Shown: positions 27,456 to 36,367, counted from the first letter of the stretch. The stretch is 47,459 nucleotides of DNA from Mycobacteriales bacterium (GCA_012842085.1 DUTM01000014.1:1-47459), one strand, 5' to 3'. Notes: generated by a model from the sequence alone, not told the origin. A program made the numbers and translations.

Positions 27456-29153
27456 ATGGGTATTCAAGAAGACATCAAGCCCCGCATGCGGTGGTGGGGC
27501 TGGGGCGTTGACGGCTTCGACAAGCCGATCAAGCCTGCCGCAGTCAAGATCCTCACCGACGTTTGTGGCATGGACATCGATGCCAACACTCCTCCCCCGA
27601 ACGTTGAAGACGTCAAGATCAACCCGTCCGCTCTTGATGCCGATGACATTGCTGCCCTGAAGGAAGCCGTCGGCGACGAGTTCTTCAAGGACGACCACTA
27701 CACCCGCGTCATGCACACCTACGGCCGCAGCTACCCTGACTTGCTGCGTCTCCGCCTGGGCGTACTCGAAATTGCTCCGGACGCCATTGTCTACCCTGGC
27801 AACGAAGACCAGGTAGCCAAAGTCATTAAGGTCTGTGAAGAGCGCGAAATCGCAATTATCCCCTTCGGTGGCGGTACTTCCGTCGCCGGTGGTGTGGAAG
27901 CCGTTCGCGGTGGATTCAAGAAGGCCATCAGCCTCTCCACCCTGCGCTTCAACAAGATCAAGGAAATCAATAAGGACGCCATGACGGTTACCGTCGAGCC
28001 CGGCGTCTTCGGTCCGGACCTCGAAGAGGAACTCGGCAAGCACGGCGTCACCGTCGGCCACTTCCCGCAGTCCTTCGAATTCTCCACCGTTGGTGGCTGG
28101 GTCTCCTGCCGCTCCTCGGGACAGGAATCCTCCGGTTATGGACGTATCGACAAGAACGTCATCGGCCTCCGCGTAGTCACCCCGAAGGGTGTTCTGGACC
28201 TGCGCGACATGCCGTCCTCCGCAGCTGGCCCGGATCCGCGCGAATTCTTCCTCGGCTCTGAGGGTGTCCTCGGTATTATCACCGAAGCCACCATCCAGAT
28301 CCACCACAAGCCGGACGTCATGGTCTTCGACTCCTACTTCTTCAACAGCTTTGAAGAAGGCATCGAAGTTTTCCGTGAACTGAAGCAGAAGGATCAGCTC
28401 CCCCACCTCGCTCGCCTCTCCAACGAGAAGGAAACCTACTTCGGTATTGAGCAGCTCGGTGGCGGCAAGCTCGGTGAAGTCCTCACCAAGTACCTCAACT
28501 TCCGCGGAATCGACACCCCCTGCATGGCGGTACTCGGATTCGGTGGCGGCCACGTCGAAGCACGCGCCGAGCGCGAAGCCTTCAACCTTAAGATGATCGG
28601 CAAGAACTGTGTCCGCCTTGGACCCACCGCCGGAAACATCTGGGTGAAGGAACGCTTCACCAGCCCGTACCTGCGTGACGTTATGATGACCAAGAACATT
28701 GCAGTCGACACCCTCGAAACCTGCACCACTTGGGATAACGCACTCAACCTGCACAAGCACATCATCCACGACATGGAAGCTGCTGGAAACGCCCACGGCA
28801 CTCCGCTCTTCCTGTTCTGCCACGTGTCCCACACCTACCAGTCCGGCTGCTCCCTCTACTACACCTACTTCATGAACGAGAAGCTGGGTGAAGAGATGCA
28901 GCAGTGGTCTGACGTCAAGGATGCGGCCACCATGGCTATGGAGAACCACGGCGGAACCTGTACTCACCACCACGGTGTTGGACAGGACCACGCACCGGGC
29001 CTCCGTGTTGAAAACGGCGACCTGTGGACTGACTTCCTCCGTGCAGCCAAGAAGTTCTACGACCCGAAGGGTGTCCTCAACCCGGCTAAGCTCCAGGATG
29101 GCCCTGTGTCCCTGCGTGCACGCTACGAGGACGACGACCCGCTGGTCGGCTAA
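27456..29153 (+). CDS. FAD-linked oxidase, alkyl-dihydroxyacetonephosphate synthase-like
   Basis: 565 residues from ATG 27456 with AAAGGA upstream. The N-terminus MRWWGWG and the FAD-binding (VAO/PCMH type) domain with PFGGGTSVAGG and GSEGVLGIITEAT match alkyl-DHAP synthases, as does the C-terminal HHHGVGQDH motif. In eukaryotes AGPS replaces an acyl chain by an alkyl chain to make ether lipids; actinobacterial homologues are widespread but their product is mostly unproven. Codon use is strongly biased, suggesting high expression. Monocistronic, AT-rich promoter region before it, hairpin after it. Confidence 0.88.
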   Translation: MGIQEDIKPRMRWWGWGVDGFDKPIKPAAVKILTDVCGMDIDANTPPPNVEDVKINPSALDADDIAALKEAVGDEFFKDDHYTRVMHTYGRSYPDLLRLRLGVLEIAPDAIVYPGNEDQVAKVIKVCEEREIAIIPFGGGTSVAGGVEAVRGGFKKAISLSTLRFNKIKEINKDAMTVTVEPGVFGPDLEEELGKHGVTVGHFPQSFEFSTVGGWVSCRSSGQESSGYGRIDKNVIGLRVVTPKGVLDLRDMPSSAAGPDPREFFLGSEGVLGIITEATIQIHHKPDVMVFDSYFFNSFEEGIEVFRELKQKDQLPHLARLSNEKETYFGIEQLGGGKLGEVLTKYLNFRGIDTPCMAVLGFGGGHVEARAEREAFNLKMIGKNCVRLGPTAGNIWVKERFTSPYLRDVMMTKNIAVDTLETCTTWDNALNLHKHIIHDMEAAGNAHGTPLFLFCHVSHTYQSGCSLYYTYFMNEKLGEEMQQWSDVKDAATMAMENHGGTCTHHHGVGQDHAPGLRVENGDLWTDFLRAAKKFYDPKGVLNPAKLQDGPVSLRARYEDDDPLVG

Positions 29154-29201
29154 GAACAAGCAAGGTTGTTAACCTCCTAATTAAATAGAAAATCTGAGTG
29201 A

Positions 29202-29246
29202 GCGTAACCCCACTTTTCCCACCACCGGGAAATAGTGGGGTTATGC
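29202..29246 (+). terminator. Terminator hairpin after the AGPS-like gene
   Basis: TAACCCCAC pairs with GTGGGGTTA and TTTCCC with GGGAAA around a 6-base loop, with a small internal loop. Only a short T stretch follows. Confidence 0.6.
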
Positions 29247-29299
29247 TATTTAGCAGACCACAAATCTAAAAAACCTAACGTCAACTGGTGATTTGCGAA

Positions 29300-30298
29300 A
29301 TGAAAACTCCAAGTACTCTTTTCAGCTTGGCGGTCGCGGCCGCCCTCATTTTTGGCTCGGCCGCCGGCCCCGCCAGTGCCACTGTCCCCACCCAGGAGTT
29401 GCAAGAAAGTCTCCTCAAGTTGACGGGTCTGGAACTCACCGAAAAAGATGGCGAAGTCCGTTCCAAGGTTTTCCCCGCCCTGGACTTCACCTACATGGAC
29501 CGACTGGAACTGGCCGACCTTGTCCGCAAGGACGACACCGGCCGCTACGAGCCGTGGGGAGCCAACAACTGGGACTGCACCCCCAGCCCCAAACACCCCT
29601 ACCCCGTTGTCATGGTGCACGGATTCAACACCACCATGGGACTCAACTGGGCACTGGTTAGCCCGCTGCTGGTGTCGGCCGGATACTGCACCTACTCCCT
29701 CAACTGGGGAATAGTGGAGGGGCAAGACAAAGCCGGCTATGGTCCGCTGCGGGAAGGTGCTGCGCAGCTGAGTGCCTTCGTTGACAAGGTGTTGAGGGAG
29801 ACGGGCGCATCCCAAGTGGACATTGTGGGCCACTCCGCTGGTGGCGTCATGCCGCACTGGTATTTGCACAAGTTGGGCGGGCACAAAAAGGTTCGCAACT
29901 TTTTCGCAATCACTCCCGCCACCAACGGCACGGACCTCTTCGGAATTGTGAACAATGCTCCGAACCTTACCGACAAAGTCCTCGACCATGTGAGCAAGGA
30001 ACAACCCGCCGCACGGGACCTGATGCCCAACTCCAGCTTCATCCGGGAACTGCACAGCCCCAGCCCGGTTATGCCGGGAGTCAACTACACCGTCATCGCC
30101 ACCCGCTACGACGAAATGGTGACTCCAGTAAAGAGCCAATTCCTGCCTGCGGGACCGAATGTTAAAAACTACCTACTGCAGGAAATGTGCCCGCAAGCTT
30201 TCGCCACCCACGGCACCATGGCCATGCACCCGGTAGTCTTCCAGCTGCTGGAAAACGTACTAGGTGACGCTGATTATCCGATCCGCTGCTCCGTGTAG
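29300..30298 (+). CDS. Secreted class 2 lipase, paralogue A
   Basis: 332 residues from ATG 29300; GTG 29288 is also possible, neither with a strong ribosome site. Signal peptide cleaved near PASA (about residue 28). Lipase class 2 pattern: FTYMDRLELADL, the oxyanion segment VVMVHGFNTTMGLNWA, nucleophile elbow IVGHSAGGVMPHWYL, and C-terminal HGTMAMHPVVFQLL. Paired Cys suggest disulfides. It likely hydrolyses acylglycerols outside the cell. First of a three-gene set; the second lipase follows after 30 bases and is clearly a duplicate. Confidence 0.87.
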   Translation: MKTPSTLFSLAVAAALIFGSAAGPASATVPTQELQESLLKLTGLELTEKDGEVRSKVFPALDFTYMDRLELADLVRKDDTGRYEPWGANNWDCTPSPKHPYPVVMVHGFNTTMGLNWALVSPLLVSAGYCTYSLNWGIVEGQDKAGYGPLREGAAQLSAFVDKVLRETGASQVDIVGHSAGGVMPHWYLHKLGGHKKVRNFFAITPATNGTDLFGIVNNAPNLTDKVLDHVSKEQPAARDLMPNSSFIRELHSPSPVMPGVNYTVIATRYDEMVTPVKSQFLPAGPNVKNYLLQEMCPQAFATHGTMAMHPVVFQLLENVLGDADYPIRCSV

Positions 30299-30328
30299 CG
30301 CCCTCTTTCCCCTCTTACAGGAGCACCT

Positions 30329-31249
30329 ATGGGAACTCGTCTCGTTAGTATCCTTACCGCGCTTGCCCTCCTGCTAGGGGCTGCACCAGCGCCAACACAC
30401 GCTGACGAAGTTCCCGTCGAACTCTTTCCAGCCCTCGACTTTAGCTACCGGGATCGGCTCGACCCGGCTGACATCAACCGCACGAACGAGAAAGGGGAAA
30501 CGCTGCCCTGGGGTGCCAATAATTGGAACTGCACACCCAGCCCAGCACATCCCACGCCCGTAGTATTAGTGCACGCCTACAGCAGCTCCATGCGCTTCAG
30601 CTGGGCACTCATTAGTCCGTTGCTGGTCGCGGCCGGCTACTGTGTCTACGCCTTCAACTGGGGTGAAATGCCAGAAACTGGGCAAACCGGGGTGGGGCCA
30701 TTGCGGGACGCAGCCGCGGAGTTGCGCGACTTTGTGGACAAGGTGCGTGCCAGAACGGGTGCTTCCGAAGTGGATTTAGTGGGGCACTCCGCCGGCGGTC
30801 TCATGCCGCATTGGTATTTGAAGAAACTGGGCGGACATAAGTATGTGCGCCAATTTGTGGCCATCGCACCCGCCACGCACGGCACCGATGTAGGTGGACT
30901 CGCCACCGCCAACCCTGAGCTGATCGACAGCATGATAGAAAACAGTGCCCAAGATAAACCAGCTGGTCGGGATCTTATGCCGCACTCCAGTTTCGTACAG
31001 GAGGTCAGCAACCCCACACCTGCTCTGCCGGACGTCACCTACACCGTGGTAGCCACCCGCTACGACACCACCGTCACCCCGGTGCGCAGCCAGTTCATTC
31101 CAGCAGCTCCCAATGTCACCAATATTTTGGTGCAAGACGTCTGCCCCCTTACCTACGTGGGGCATGGCACCCTGGTGTGGCACCCGGTCATGTTCCAGCT
31201 TCTGCAAAACATATTGGGAGGCAACGACTACCCCATTCGCTGCGCTTAG
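30329..31249 (+). CDS. Secreted class 2 lipase, paralogue B
   Basis: 306 residues, ATG 30329 with CAGGAG upstream. Signal peptide ends near THA (residue 25). The order of motifs equals paralogue A (FSYRDRLDPAD, WGANNWNCTPSP, VGHSAGGLMPHWYLKKLGGHK, HGTLVWHPVMFQLL). Differences: it lacks about 25 residues after the signal peptide, and the oxyanion segment reads VLVHAYSSS instead of VMVHGFNTT, so Gly is replaced by Ala. That may change specificity. Operon with the neighbours on both sides. Confidence 0.87.
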   Translation: MGTRLVSILTALALLLGAAPAPTHADEVPVELFPALDFSYRDRLDPADINRTNEKGETLPWGANNWNCTPSPAHPTPVVLVHAYSSSMRFSWALISPLLVAAGYCVYAFNWGEMPETGQTGVGPLRDAAAELRDFVDKVRARTGASEVDLVGHSAGGLMPHWYLKKLGGHKYVRQFVAIAPATHGTDVGGLATANPELIDSMIENSAQDKPAGRDLMPHSSFVQEVSNPTPALPDVTYTVVATRYDTTVTPVRSQFIPAAPNVTNILVQDVCPLTYVGHGTLVWHPVMFQLLQNILGGNDYPIRCA

Positions 31250-31261
31250 TACACTGGGGGC

Positions 31262-31957
31262 ATGTCGACGAACAACATGCCGCCACTACTTTTTGACTGC
31301 TTCGGAGTTATCGCCAAGCTGCAGACCCCTGCCTATGAGCAGCGTATCTATGGGATTGCTCTCGGTGAAGAGGGGGCAGAAGCGGACTCCATTGAGGAAC
31401 TTTTCACGCTGCAGCGCTTCGGAAAAGTTTACCGTGCCCTGCGGAAACCCTATGATGCGGGTACTTGGGATGCCCCCACCTACTGGGAGCATGTTGCCGA
31501 AGAACTGGGGGTGGAGTTTTCCGACACCCAGATTGTGAACCTTACTGCCATGGATCTGGAGTCCTGGGACTATGTGGATGAATCCATGGTGGACTACCTC
31601 GGCGAACTGGATGCCGCCGGCTACCCCATGGGGCTGTTGTCTAATATTCCGGTTGAGTTGGCGGAGATCTTCCGTGTGAAACCGTGGCTGAAGCATTTCG
31701 ATTCGGTGACCTGGTCGTGCGATATTGGCCACGCCAAACCGGATAAGGAAGCCTTCCAGCATGCGGCCGACGAGATGGGCTGCCAGTTGGAGGAGCTGAC
31801 GTTCATTGATGACACTCAGGAGAACGTGGACGCGGCCGCGAAGCTCGGTATTCGGACGCACTTTTTTACGGGTGAGGAAGAGTTGCGCGAGTTTATTACC
31901 AGCTTGACTGCGGAAGAGACTGAAGCCGCACCTACAGACGCACCTGCAGACGACTAG
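31262..31957 (+). CDS. HAD-superfamily hydrolase
   Basis: 231 residues. HAD core: LLFDCFGV with Asp12 as nucleophile, LLSNI as motif II, HAKPDKEAF as the Lys motif III and TFIDDTQENV as motif IV; a helical cap lies between. The second Asp of DxD is Phe, as in haloacid-dehalogenase-like and YihX-like branches, so phosphatase activity is not certain. The acidic, Thr/Ala/Pro-rich tail (TEAAPTDAPADD) looks disordered. It begins 12 bases after lipase B, so it is cotranscribed; no signal peptide, so it acts in the cytoplasm. Confidence 0.85.
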   Translation: MSTNNMPPLLFDCFGVIAKLQTPAYEQRIYGIALGEEGAEADSIEELFTLQRFGKVYRALRKPYDAGTWDAPTYWEHVAEELGVEFSDTQIVNLTAMDLESWDYVDESMVDYLGELDAAGYPMGLLSNIPVELAEIFRVKPWLKHFDSVTWSCDIGHAKPDKEAFQHAADEMGCQLEELTFIDDTQENVDAAAKLGIRTHFFTGEEELREFITSLTAEETEAAPTDAPADD

Positions 31958-31965
31958 AAATGCAA

Positions 31966-31999
31966 TTAACCCCCAGTGCCTTGTGGGCCTGGGGGTTAA
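31966..31999 (+). terminator. Terminator hairpin after the lipase-HAD operon
   Basis: An 11-bp stem TTAACCCCCAG/CTGGGGGTTAA with a 12-base loop, 8 bases after the HAD stop codon; CTGTTTGCGTTT follows. Confidence 0.7.
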
Positions 32000-32155
32000 C
32001 TGTTTGCGTTTAGAGAAAACTCGGAAGGAGTTATATCAGTTGGGGGAATCTATTAGCTCCAAAAGATTACCCCAACGGCGTTTAGCTGAGAGTGAGCTTA
32101 ACTACATTGCGTGTGTTAAACAAATTTTCCCAGCTGAGAACCTCTTTTGGGGGGA

Positions 32156-32659
32156 CTAGAGGGCTTTGACGGCCTCGAGAGCTGCGTCGTAGTCCGGCTC
32201 GGTAGTAATCTCCGGCACCAGCTGGACGTACTGCACAACGCCTTCGGGGTCAATGACTACAACGGAACGGGTGTTGAGTCCGGCTAGGGGACCGTCCAGT
32301 AGCTTCACACCGTAGTCTTCGGGGAAGCTGGAACGGAAGGTGGAGCCGCTCACAACATTGTCGAGGCCATTGTTGACGCAGAAGCGGTCCATGGCGAAGG
32401 GTAGGTCTGCGGAGACGCTGAGAACAGTGGTGTTATCTAGTTCGCCGGCAGCCTTATTGAATTTGCGGACGGAGGCGGCGCAAACGTCGGTGTCGAGGGA
32501 TGGGAAGATATTGAGGACGAGGTTCTGTCCTTCGTAGTCGGAGAGCTTCACTTCGTTGAGTTCTACGCCAGTGAGTGCGAACTCGGGGGCCTTTTCGCCT
32601 ACGGAGGGGAGGTCACCTACAGTGTTGACAACGTTTCCTTCAAATTTGGTCTGAGCCAT
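32156..32659 (-). CDS. tpx: Thiol peroxidase (Tpx, 2-Cys peroxiredoxin)
   Basis: 167 residues, the usual Tpx length. Peroxidatic Cys60 lies in PSLDTDVCAASVRKFN and resolving Cys94 in MDRFC, both at the standard positions. It reduces hydrogen peroxide and alkyl or lipid hydroperoxides, normally with thioredoxin as donor, in the cytoplasm. AAAGGAC ribosome site upstream. Monocistronic, converging with the HAD gene. Confidence 0.97.
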   Translation of the reverse strand: MAQTKFEGNVVNTVGDLPSVGEKAPEFALTGVELNEVKLSDYEGQNLVLNIFPSLDTDVCAASVRKFNKAAGELDNTTVLSVSADLPFAMDRFCVNNGLDNVVSGSTFRSSFPEDYGVKLLDGPLAGLNTRSVVVIDPEGVVQYVQLVPEITTEPDYDAALEAVKAL

Positions 32660-32839
32660 TATCTGTCCTTTCCTCTAAAAGAGTGTTCCCTTTGAAAGGG
32701 TGTTCAATCTCATACAACCAGAGGAAAGCCAGGATTATTCCTTGTTTCTGCAGGAAATTTTTGCAAACTCCGCATTTGCACTGCGGCGCAATAGAAGTGG
32801 AGAACTGGAGAGGCTAGTTAATCGGACTGCGCGACGGTT

Positions 32840-33691
32840 TTACACGCGAGCTAAGCACTGTTTGGCCACCATGATCGTCTCCGGGCCGTAGGAGCCACCA
32901 AAGATCGCGGCATGGACTGCCAACAAGTACAGCTGATGCACTTTTTGGCGGTCTTCCCACCCGTCCGCCAGGCGCGACACACTGTTGTAGCCGGCGTAAA
33001 TTTCTGGCAGATAGGGCTGGCCAAACACTTCCAGGAACGCCAGGTCGGTTTCGGCATGGCCGCCCTGTGCAGCGGGATCAATCAGCACTGCCACCTGGTC
33101 TGCTTTCAGATTCTTCGGCAGCGGCTCCGCCCACGGAATGTCAGCACGGTTGGGCCACATGACGTTGCCGGACCATAAGTCTCCATGGATTCGAGCCACG
33201 TCACCCTCCACCATTGACGGTTGTGGGGCGTCCCATACTCCAGCCCGCAGCTTCTCCATTACTTCTTCCAGGATCCGAATGTCGCGGTTGTCGATGGAGC
33301 CGTTGTGGAGGGCGGGGGAGAGGCACGCACCAATCCGGTCGGTGGCGAAGAATTCTCCCCAGGTTTTCGCGGGCTGTTCCTCCGGGGCGCGCAGAATAAG
33401 TTCCATTTGTCCCATCACGCCGTTACCTTCCCAGCCGGCAGGTGGACACCCAAAGGAGGGCGCGCCGGCAGCGTGGGTGACGGCTAAAGTTTGCCCAAAT
33501 TCGTACGCTGCATGGCGGGTGGGGCGACCTTGCGGAATGTGCACCAAATCCATGAAGGTGTCGTGTTCATTAACCACCTTCACCACCGGGGTTCCCCCAT
33601 CTGGCATGGCTTCAGCCAACCAGGCTAGACCCTTGGCCTCAACAGAAATTGCATACGGTCGGGTGGAGTCGGATTTAGTAAACGTGCGCAT
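32840..33691 (-). CDS. Fructosamine kinase-like phosphotransferase
   Basis: 283 residues from ATG 33691; upstream in-frame sequence lacks family features. Kinase-fold motifs: VKVVNEHDTFMDL, the catalytic loop RIHGDLWSGNVMW with its Asp and Asn, and metal-binding LIDPAAQGGHAETDLAF. Members phosphorylate ketoamine sugars on proteins or amino acids so that they detach, repairing glycation. The start may be leaderless: the minus strand has TATGGT 6 bases before the ATG, although GGTGAGAG could also serve as ribosome site. Divergent from the mycolyltransferase gene with a 96-base gap. Confidence 0.88.
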   Translation of the reverse strand: MRTFTKSDSTRPYAISVEAKGLAWLAEAMPDGGTPVVKVVNEHDTFMDLVHIPQGRPTRHAAYEFGQTLAVTHAAGAPSFGCPPAGWEGNGVMGQMELILRAPEEQPAKTWGEFFATDRIGACLSPALHNGSIDNRDIRILEEVMEKLRAGVWDAPQPSMVEGDVARIHGDLWSGNVMWPNRADIPWAEPLPKNLKADQVAVLIDPAAQGGHAETDLAFLEVFGQPYLPEIYAGYNSVSRLADGWEDRQKVHQLYLLAVHAAIFGGSYGPETIMVAKQCLARV

Positions 33692-33787
33692 GCTCTCACC
33701 ATAGTTGGATTTTTTGGGGTCTGCTGTGGGAGGTAGGCAATCTAAATAAATGGCAAACTGGAGTGGTAGTCGCTCCTTGGAGGTCCC

Positions 33788-35260
33788 ATGTCTCGCACTC
33801 CTTACAACTCCCACCAACCCCTGCCCCCAGCTGTGACTCGCTGGGGAAGGAGGTTCACCGCCGTGCTAGCAAGTGTGGGAATGGTGTTGGGGGTGACGGC
33901 AGTGGTGGGCCCCAGCGGGGGCGTCACACCTACCGCAGCGGCAGAAACCCACAGCGAAGATGGCGACAACCAACCCAAGTGGTGGCAGTGGGATCCGCTC
34001 GACCAGAAACCACCCACCCCGATCCGCGTCAAGAGCCCCGAAAACACGAAACCTTTAGCTCCCGACAATTCCGCCAATGGACGCTGTGAGCGGGATCCGC
34101 TGGCCTCCAATTTTCAGCGCTGCGAAATCTACAGCCACGCCATGAAAAGGAATATCCCCATCCATTACAAGCCGGCGGCACGCGGCGGACATTCGGCCCT
34201 GCTGTTGCTGGATGGGGCATCCGCGCGGGACGAGTTCAACCGTTGGATTCCCCGTGGCCTGGCACCCAGCACCATGAAAAACACCGACATGGCCATCATC
34301 GCCCCGATTGGTGGCGGAGCCAGCTGGTATGTGGATTGGCAGTATCCGAACTGTTCCCCTGCGCACCCCGAGGCCAACCCACAAATGTGGGAAACGTTCA
34401 TTACGAAGGAGCTGCGCGCCTGGGGTACGCGGCGCGGCATCAACCCCAGCCTCTATTCGGTTGCGGGCTTCTCCATGGGCGGTGCCAGTGCCCTCATGCT
34501 GTCGGGGCGCAACCATGACATGTTCAAACAGGCGCTGAGTTTTTCCGGCACCAACACGTTGGTGGTGCCGGGGGTGCAGCCGTTGCTGAACTTTACGGAG
34601 GATTGGGGGCCTTGCATGTTGAGCCCGTTCGGGAGCATGCTGAACCCCACCCGCTACCAGATGGACCCCACCTTGAACGTGGAGAAACTGCGCGGCATTG
34701 ATGTGTATGCTTCCTCCGCCAATGGGCTTCCCCGGAAAGGTGCGGACTTGAACCAGTTGCGCCGGGACCTGGAGAACGGATACTGGGAGACAGGAACCTT
34801 TATTCTGCTGAAGATGTTTGAGGCGGCGGCGAAACGCAAAAATGTGCCCGTCACCGTGAACTATTTGGGACGCGGCTCCCACCAGTATGAGGATGCTGCC
34901 CGGGAACTCATCAACACCCGTAAACGTATTTTGAGTGTGATGAAGCGGGAGGAACGGAAACTCGGTAAAGCCGCCGACCCGGCCTCCAAAGCATGGAAGC
35001 TGCGCGAGCAGAAACGGAAGAAAGCTATAGCCACGATGAAGAAGAACGCTATTGATGCCCGGGAAGCTCGCAAAAGATACGATGAACTGCGCAAAAACGA
35101 GGTTTTCCGCGAGGGCATGGAGGAACTGGAAGAGGAGTATGGTCGCGACGTTGTGCTGTGCTTGATCCAGCATGAGCGCCTCGCCTGGACTCGTTCCATC
35201 CCCGCGCAGCCGGTGGTAAGTGAAGAAGCTATTCGCTACTGCCAGGCGAATCCTCGTTAG
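33788..35260 (+). CDS. Secreted mycolyltransferase / antigen 85-like esterase with charged C-terminal extension
   Basis: 490 residues, ATG 33788 with GGAGG upstream. Signal peptide (core about 22-40), then a Pro/Trp-rich linker, then an antigen 85/Cmt-type alpha/beta hydrolase: LLLLDGASARDEFNRW (substrate-side signature), nucleophile elbow VAGFSMGGASAL (Ser229) and a His in GRGSHQYEDA (about 364). These enzymes move mycolic acids between trehalose monomycolate, arabinogalactan and trehalose in the cell envelope. Residues from about 375 to 460 form a very charged, helix-prone stretch (KREERKLGK, REQKRKKA, EARKRYDELRK) not part of the catalytic domain; it may bind the wall or other proteins. 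I could not place the catalytic acid with certainty. Confidence 0.88.
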   Translation: MSRTPYNSHQPLPPAVTRWGRRFTAVLASVGMVLGVTAVVGPSGGVTPTAAAETHSEDGDNQPKWWQWDPLDQKPPTPIRVKSPENTKPLAPDNSANGRCERDPLASNFQRCEIYSHAMKRNIPIHYKPAARGGHSALLLLDGASARDEFNRWIPRGLAPSTMKNTDMAIIAPIGGGASWYVDWQYPNCSPAHPEANPQMWETFITKELRAWGTRRGINPSLYSVAGFSMGGASALMLSGRNHDMFKQALSFSGTNTLVVPGVQPLLNFTEDWGPCMLSPFGSMLNPTRYQMDPTLNVEKLRGIDVYASSANGLPRKGADLNQLRRDLENGYWETGTFILLKMFEAAAKRKNVPVTVNYLGRGSHQYEDAARELINTRKRILSVMKREERKLGKAADPASKAWKLREQKRKKAIATMKKNAIDAREARKRYDELRKNEVFREGMEELEEEYGRDVVLCLIQHERLAWTRSIPAQPVVSEEAIRYCQANPR

Positions 35261-35283
35261 GGGAACTTCCGCGAGCGGGCCAG

Positions 35284-36225
35284 CTAGTCGTTGTCGGCTT
35301 GAGGAACCAACACATAGGGGATGCTGAAGCGACGGCTTTCCGTCTCCCACTGGATGGCGTCATCCCCGGTGGGGGCATGCCCGAACACCAGTAGTTCCTC
35401 CGGCAACCAGCGCGCCTCCGCAGTGGATTCCTCATCCTGCATGGACCAGTCCCCGTCAGGAGCCACCAAAACAGTTCCCCCACTCCATCCCTGCACCAGC
35501 TCGCAACCCGCATCCAATACGGGTGTGGTGGCGGATTCAGGGCGCACAATAGTGTCCGCATCATCCACCGGCGGCGGGGTAGTCGTGGAGACGCGCACTT
35601 CCGCATCCAGCCCCTCCGCCAGTTCGGTAGCAACCCGAAGAGCCTGCTGGGCGTAAGGTGAGCCATCATAGGTGCACGTCACGCGCCGAATACCGGAAGG
35701 GGAGCCAGGGTAGCCCGCCGGCGCAACCGCAACCGGAATATTCGTCTGCAGAACCCGCTGCACCATGGTGGCACCGCTGCCGGGGCCAACACACAACACG
35801 TCGGGGGTGACGCACTCGTCCATAGCTAAGGCCTGCTGGAAAGCATGGTGGGGGGACGTGGCCGTCACCGCCAACACTGCCGGATCCACCAGATGGTTGA
35901 CCCCAATACCAGCCCGCCCCAATGAGCGCAGCACATCCTTCGGGGTACCCGCCTGCTCCGGTTCTTGCCCCAATTTGCTGCGAATCTGGGTCCAGATTTT
36001 CGCCCAGCCGTGGGCAGTATCATCCGGAAAATGGGGAGCAACCGCCTGCACATAGGTGCGTCCCAAAGCGCTCAGCGCAGCCGCCAAATAGATGGCCTCC
36101 CCACCCAAGATCGCATCCCCCAAGGTGGCGTCCTCGGGAAGGGTGGGAGTCTCAGCCGGAGCAGTATAAGCGCCGTGGGCAAAAGTCGGATGCCACAGCG
36201 TAAGAATGTGAAGCGTCCTGTGCAT
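35284..36225 (-). CDS. Universal stress protein, tandem Usp domains
   Basis: 313 residues, two Usp-like halves. The first is divergent in front but ends in the typical PDVLCVGPGSGATMVQRVLQTNIPVAVAPAGY. The second starts RRVTCTYDGSPYAQQALRVATELAEGLDAEVRV and ends SIPYVLVP. The ATP-binding G2xG9xG motif is incomplete, so nucleotide binding is doubtful. Cytoplasmic stress-linked role by family only. It converges closely with the mycolyltransferase gene (23-base gap). Confidence 0.8.
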   Translation of the reverse strand: MHRTLHILTLWHPTFAHGAYTAPAETPTLPEDATLGDAILGGEAIYLAAALSALGRTYVQAVAPHFPDDTAHGWAKIWTQIRSKLGQEPEQAGTPKDVLRSLGRAGIGVNHLVDPAVLAVTATSPHHAFQQALAMDECVTPDVLCVGPGSGATMVQRVLQTNIPVAVAPAGYPGSPSGIRRVTCTYDGSPYAQQALRVATELAEGLDAEVRVSTTTPPPVDDADTIVRPESATTPVLDAGCELVQGWSGGTVLVAPDGDWSMQDEESTAEARWLPEELLVFGHAPTGDDAIQWETESRRFSIPYVLVPQADND

Positions 36226-36231
36226 GAATAC

Positions 36232-36237
36232 AGTTTA
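36232..36237 (-). promoter_or_regulatory. -10 box suggesting a leaderless universal stress protein mRNA
   Basis: The minus strand reads TAAACT, then 6 bases, then ATG 36225, with no Shine-Dalgarno site. Transcription would start at or next to the A of the start codon, a frequent arrangement in actinobacteria. Confidence 0.5.
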
Positions 36238-36307
36238 GCGATACACAAAATTGTTGTTTTCGGAATACCGGTAACTATGCCGCGGTTGAAAGAATTGAAC
36301 TGCGCAA

Positions 36308-36341
36308 GCAGTCCATAAAACTGCCCAGGCAGTCCATAAAA
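36308..36341. repeat. 13-bp direct repeat upstream of the small protein gene
   Basis: GCAGTCCATAAAA occurs at 36308-36320 and 36329-36341, 21 bases apart (two helix turns), 27 bases before ATG 36368. The spacing would suit tandem binding of a regulator. Confidence 0.6.
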
Positions 36342-36367
36342 AGAAACGTAAGCCGAAGGGAATCCCC

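Noticed and set aside
27387-29159. A 590-codon open frame antisense to the AGPS-like gene
   Set aside because: Its product has no recognisable motifs and mirrors the codon bias of the sense gene; the sense strand has clear family motifs and a ribosome site.
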